From Larix kaempferi (lineage: Eukaryota; Streptophyta; Pinopsida; Pinales; Pinaceae): 64,000 nucleotides of DNA. The position numbers and the translations under genes are program-made. Every line of letters begins with the position of its first letter. The first letter of the stretch is position 1. The notes under the pieces are model-generated. The model did no database searches and had not been told where the DNA came from. It worked only from the letters and a program-made list of their open reading frames with translations. This document shows positions 61,101 to 64,000 of this stretch, one piece after another. Location of the stretch: NCBI GenBank assembly GCA_027924585.1, contig BSBM01000643.1:18586501-18650500 (forward strand), read 5' to 3'.

Positions 61101-62537
61101 CAGAAGCATGCCCTTTTGAGTGCGTTAGGAGTTCAGGATGGGGGAAATCCCAGTGTTATCAAGGTCGATACTACTGATATCCATCCTCGCTTTCCTTACC
61201 ACGTGGCTTTTCAAATCCAGGTGGTTTGCCTTAAAAGCTTCGTCAAACGTACTATGGTTGATGAAGGTGCCTCTACGTGAGTAATGTTGTTAGCTTGTTG
61301 GAAAGCTCTTGGCTCTCCTCCTCTACTTGCGTTTAGAACTACACTCACTACATTCGACGAGAGATCTTTTACGCTGCATGGAATTATTCCTTCCCTTGTT
61401 GTCTCCTTGGGAGGTAAGTCTGTGCCCATTGAAGTCGAAGTGGTTGATGCGCCCAACAATTATAACCTTTTATTGGGTTGGAACTGGATGTATGCTATGA
61501 AGGCTGTCGTGTCTACTGTATTTAGAGTTATCTGCTTTCCCCATGAAGGAAAGATTGTGACGATCGATCAGCTGGATTATGTTGGCACTCCTTCCACAAG
61601 ATCCACGAGATCCATTGTCCCACAAGTTTCTAATTCTCAGCCGACAATTGGGAACATAGGTGTTGGAATGTACCCCTCATTGATGGGAACTTTTAATCTT
61701 TTTGCACCTGTGAATTTTATTGGAACCACTACTGACAATGTGCCTCCTCCTTCGAATAATATGTTATTCCGGACCTCCTATTTAGATGATCCCTAGACAT
61801 TACCATCCACGAGTTCCACATCTAGAGACATTGCGCATGTCAGGATGTCTATGCCTTCATCTGTAGCAGAGCTCGCTTACGATCATATCCAACAAACCAC
61901 TGCGAATCCGTATGTCTCTTCTTCCCAGACAGTTGAAGAAGATCCTGTTACACTGCCAATTTGGGCAGCCAACTCATCTTGTTCACATGAATCCCTTGAT
62001 GGTACTCTACCTTCGGATGAATATTTTATCGAGTCCATGCATGGTAATGACGAGCCTTGGGATGATTTCTATCATAGATCTCATTCCCTTCCCACCCTCG
62101 GTCTTATTGAACGAGATGAGCCTATAATACAACCTACCATCCATTTGAATTTGGATCCATTCACAGTCTCATCCAGCCCTGATTTGATGTTTGAGTTTGA
62201 TGAGTCTTTGATCTCTCCTATAGATCAGCAAATCGGAACTCCTGAAGAGTTTGATTCTATTTCTAGAATTTCCAACTCCTGTGATGATGAATTTACCACT
62301 GCAGATTCCTTCACATCTTTCAGCTTTGCTATTCATTTTGAAGATGATCATTTTGATCCCTCAGGTATTGGTACTATGGCACCTTCAGCGGTTAGCTCTA
62401 CCTGTGTTATGTCTGAGGTTAACAAGAGTGAAGTTGAAAATGTTTCTATCGCAGTGACTTGTATCAGATTTTTCTTTACATACGTTTTAGAGATGATCTT
62501 GGTACTTATGTTTCTTGGAGACAGGATTCTTAGCTAG
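58197..62537 (+). pseudogene. gag-pro: Gag-protease polyprotein of a Tat/Athila-like Gypsy element, one frame with five stops
   Basis: Frame 3 stays coding for 4.3 kb with stops at 58791 (TAA), 59535 (TAG), 60009 (TAG), 61278 (TGA) and 61794 (TAG) and no clear frameshift before the extreme C-terminus. The true start is uncertain; coding style is clear from about 58380. Regions: an acidic Asp/Pro-rich N-terminus; a His/Gly/Asn/Tyr-rich low-complexity segment (58800-59600, HGHHTTNPATNHTNVGAGN-like); Gag domain (59740-60240; IPKFERKGGEDPGDHVMTFH, ATTKWYVELP); basic Asn-rich linker; zinc knuckle CKLCGDDHLTHLC (about 60631-60669); protease (61256-61580) with VDEGAST and NYNLLLGWNWMYAM; acidic C-terminus. 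In protease the usual D-S/T-G is D-E-G, which I recall as normal for this lineage. No RT follows in the window. Confidence 0.88.
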
Positions 62538-64000
62538 ACTTATACTTGGTTACTGGTCCTTTTCGACATTTGTTTCGTTCATGGAAGGCATATTAAGAAC
62601 TTGGCATATATTTTTAGGCCTCCCCATTGTTATGATGCATTTGAACCTATTACTATCCGAATTTGCAGACACCCCTTGAGTGTCCTTATCTTGCTCATGT
62701 TCCTTGCATTATGCATAGCTTTGTTCCATGCGCTTGGAACTACTCTCGCATATCCCTAACACTCGTCTGCCCCCATTACGAGCATTCTTCCATATCTCCT
62801 TTGAGCTCATTAAAAACAGTAAGGAGGTCACGAGTTTACTTTTTTGGGCTCGTTAAACCTTTACGGAAAAGATTTTTATAAAGTCTTTTTTAAGCCCTTG
62901 TTAGACTTTTTCAAAATCAAACAAGATTGCTGAGTATGCTTGTCATTTCAGACTCGTTAAAGGATTTGAAGCGACATCCACTTAGGTATAAGTTTACCCT
63001 TTTTCCATACCTTTGTGGATTAATTACGAAAAAGGTATACTCTAGTCATATGTGACTAGAAGAGTTCTCTCATTGCTTTACACTTTTTCGGGTGAGGAGA
63101 CTAACTTTACGAAAAAAGGAGTTTCCTTTTATATCGAGTTGTGATTGCATTGCATCATCCTACTTGCTGCTTGAGCCTTGTGCCTGCTCCCACTTACTCA
63201 ATTATTATCCTAGTGCTTGAGCACTTTACCCCCGAGTGTCCACATCCTGCACGCATCTCCTTGCATTGAGCATAGGTATGTTCCACTGCTTGGGACTAGT
63301 CTACTAGCCATTTGACACTCGTTCCCTCACTTGTTGTATTATAAACAATTTTATTCTTTTTCAAGCTTTTCCCAAATATGAAAAAGACCAAAAAAAATCA
63401 AATATTCCAAAAAGCCGGATGGGATTATGGTCACTATTTCTTGTTGGAAGCTGTTGTGTCGCCTTTGAACATAGCATTCATTCCACTTCATACATTATGA
63501 GTCGAGACTATAGTTGGGCCTTAGGAGCTGTACTTGTTTCTCATTTTTTTCCACTGATTGGTTAAGCTTCCAGTCATTATGGAGCCCTCTATAATGCCTC
63601 TTGCATTACATAGTTTATGTCAAGTCTATGATGACTGAGTCTATCCATCTGCTCATGGTCTTGTTCAAAGGAAGTCCTGAACCAATGTCGGCCACTCCTC
63701 AGATCTCTTGACTATTGCATGTCGTCCATCCTTATTGAGTCAGTCCATTTCACCTGAGATCTTCCAAATCTCTCAGCATTGCTGGTACCTCGTGCTGGTT
63801 GATGGGGGATGCCTTAATGCCCTCCTTCTAGCGAGTCTCGTTCCGTCGACTTCAACTCATTTATTCTGGGACTTGAGGCTTAGAGTTCATTTGAGTACCT
63901 TGAGGCTTGTAGTCATTAGTGGTAGGTTCTCTCGCCATCGACAGTTTTGGGAATACTTCAATGTCCCTTGATCGATGGATTCATCTTAGTGTTCAACTTC
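62538..64000. other. Non-coding region after gag-protease, with an internal degenerate repeat
   Basis: No RT or integrase sequence appears. A block near 62669-62745 (CCCTTGAGTGTCC, CCTTGCATTATGCATAG, TGTTCCATGCGCTTGGAACT) has a diverged second copy near 63228-63295 (CCCCGAGTGTCC, CCTTGCATTGAGCATAGG, TGTTCCACTGCTTGGGACT). Either the element is non-autonomous or its polymerase lies beyond the window. Confidence 0.5.

Overview
This window is nuclear DNA from a plant with a large, repeat-filled genome. A gymnosperm is the best guess. Reasons: conserved genes are almost absent, there are several nested and decayed Ty3/Gypsy elements, a CACTA transposase, long AT-rich spacers, and complex satellite arrays. 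The style of the Gypsy proteins matches what I recall from conifer genomes. The species cannot be fixed from sequence alone.

Layout. 1-3580 is AT-rich non-genic DNA with nested tandem duplications (about 0.7 kb and 205 bp units). 3583-4888 is a cytochrome P450 pseudogene of the CYP86 clan. 5150-8600 is non-genic apart from three palindromes spaced exactly 26 bp apart (7195-7262). 8680-10802 is an unrecognised multi-exon gene: the exons downstream of the first are all phase 0, but the first exon carries two nonsense codons and a probable one-base deletion. A minisatellite follows its stop codon. 11905-16107 holds two subfamilies of one satellite, both with monomers of about 358 bp, separated by a spacer with a perfect 23-bp inverted repeat.

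16261-29605 is a complete chromovirus-type Ty3/Gypsy element (Tekay/Del-like): two 4,219-bp LTRs, 5-bp target duplication AACCT, tRNA-iMet primer site, gag-pol in one frame broken by a single UAG, and a polypurine tract. It sits inside the gag gene of an older minus-strand Gypsy element, whose reading frame continues across the insertion (30598-29606, then 16260-16108). Upstream of that gag on the minus strand lies a broken ORF of about 1,000 codons with a globular N-terminal part and a long coiled coil (34585-31527).

35560-46860 is a second degenerate Gypsy element on the plus strand: a leader with stem-loop repeats, a gag with five zinc-knuckle-like motifs, protease, a second gag-like domain, RT, RNase H and integrase, then another additional ORF of about 950 codons ending in a coiled coil, and a probable 3' LTR. 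46851-51520 is a degenerate minus-strand CACTA (En/Spm) TNP2-type transposase in the usual domain order. 54400-55620 is LTR-like sequence with a very GC-rich hairpin island. From 56679 (a Tat-type primer site) to the window end lies a third Gypsy element with a long leader and a gag-protease ORF that keeps one frame over 4.3 kb despite five stops; no polymerase is seen before the window ends.

Nearly all in-frame stops in the decayed elements are explicable as C-to-T (or G-to-A) changes of Gln or Trp codons, as expected for methylated, silenced DNA. Apart from the chromovirus, which is nearly intact, nothing here looks functional as a protein-coding gene.
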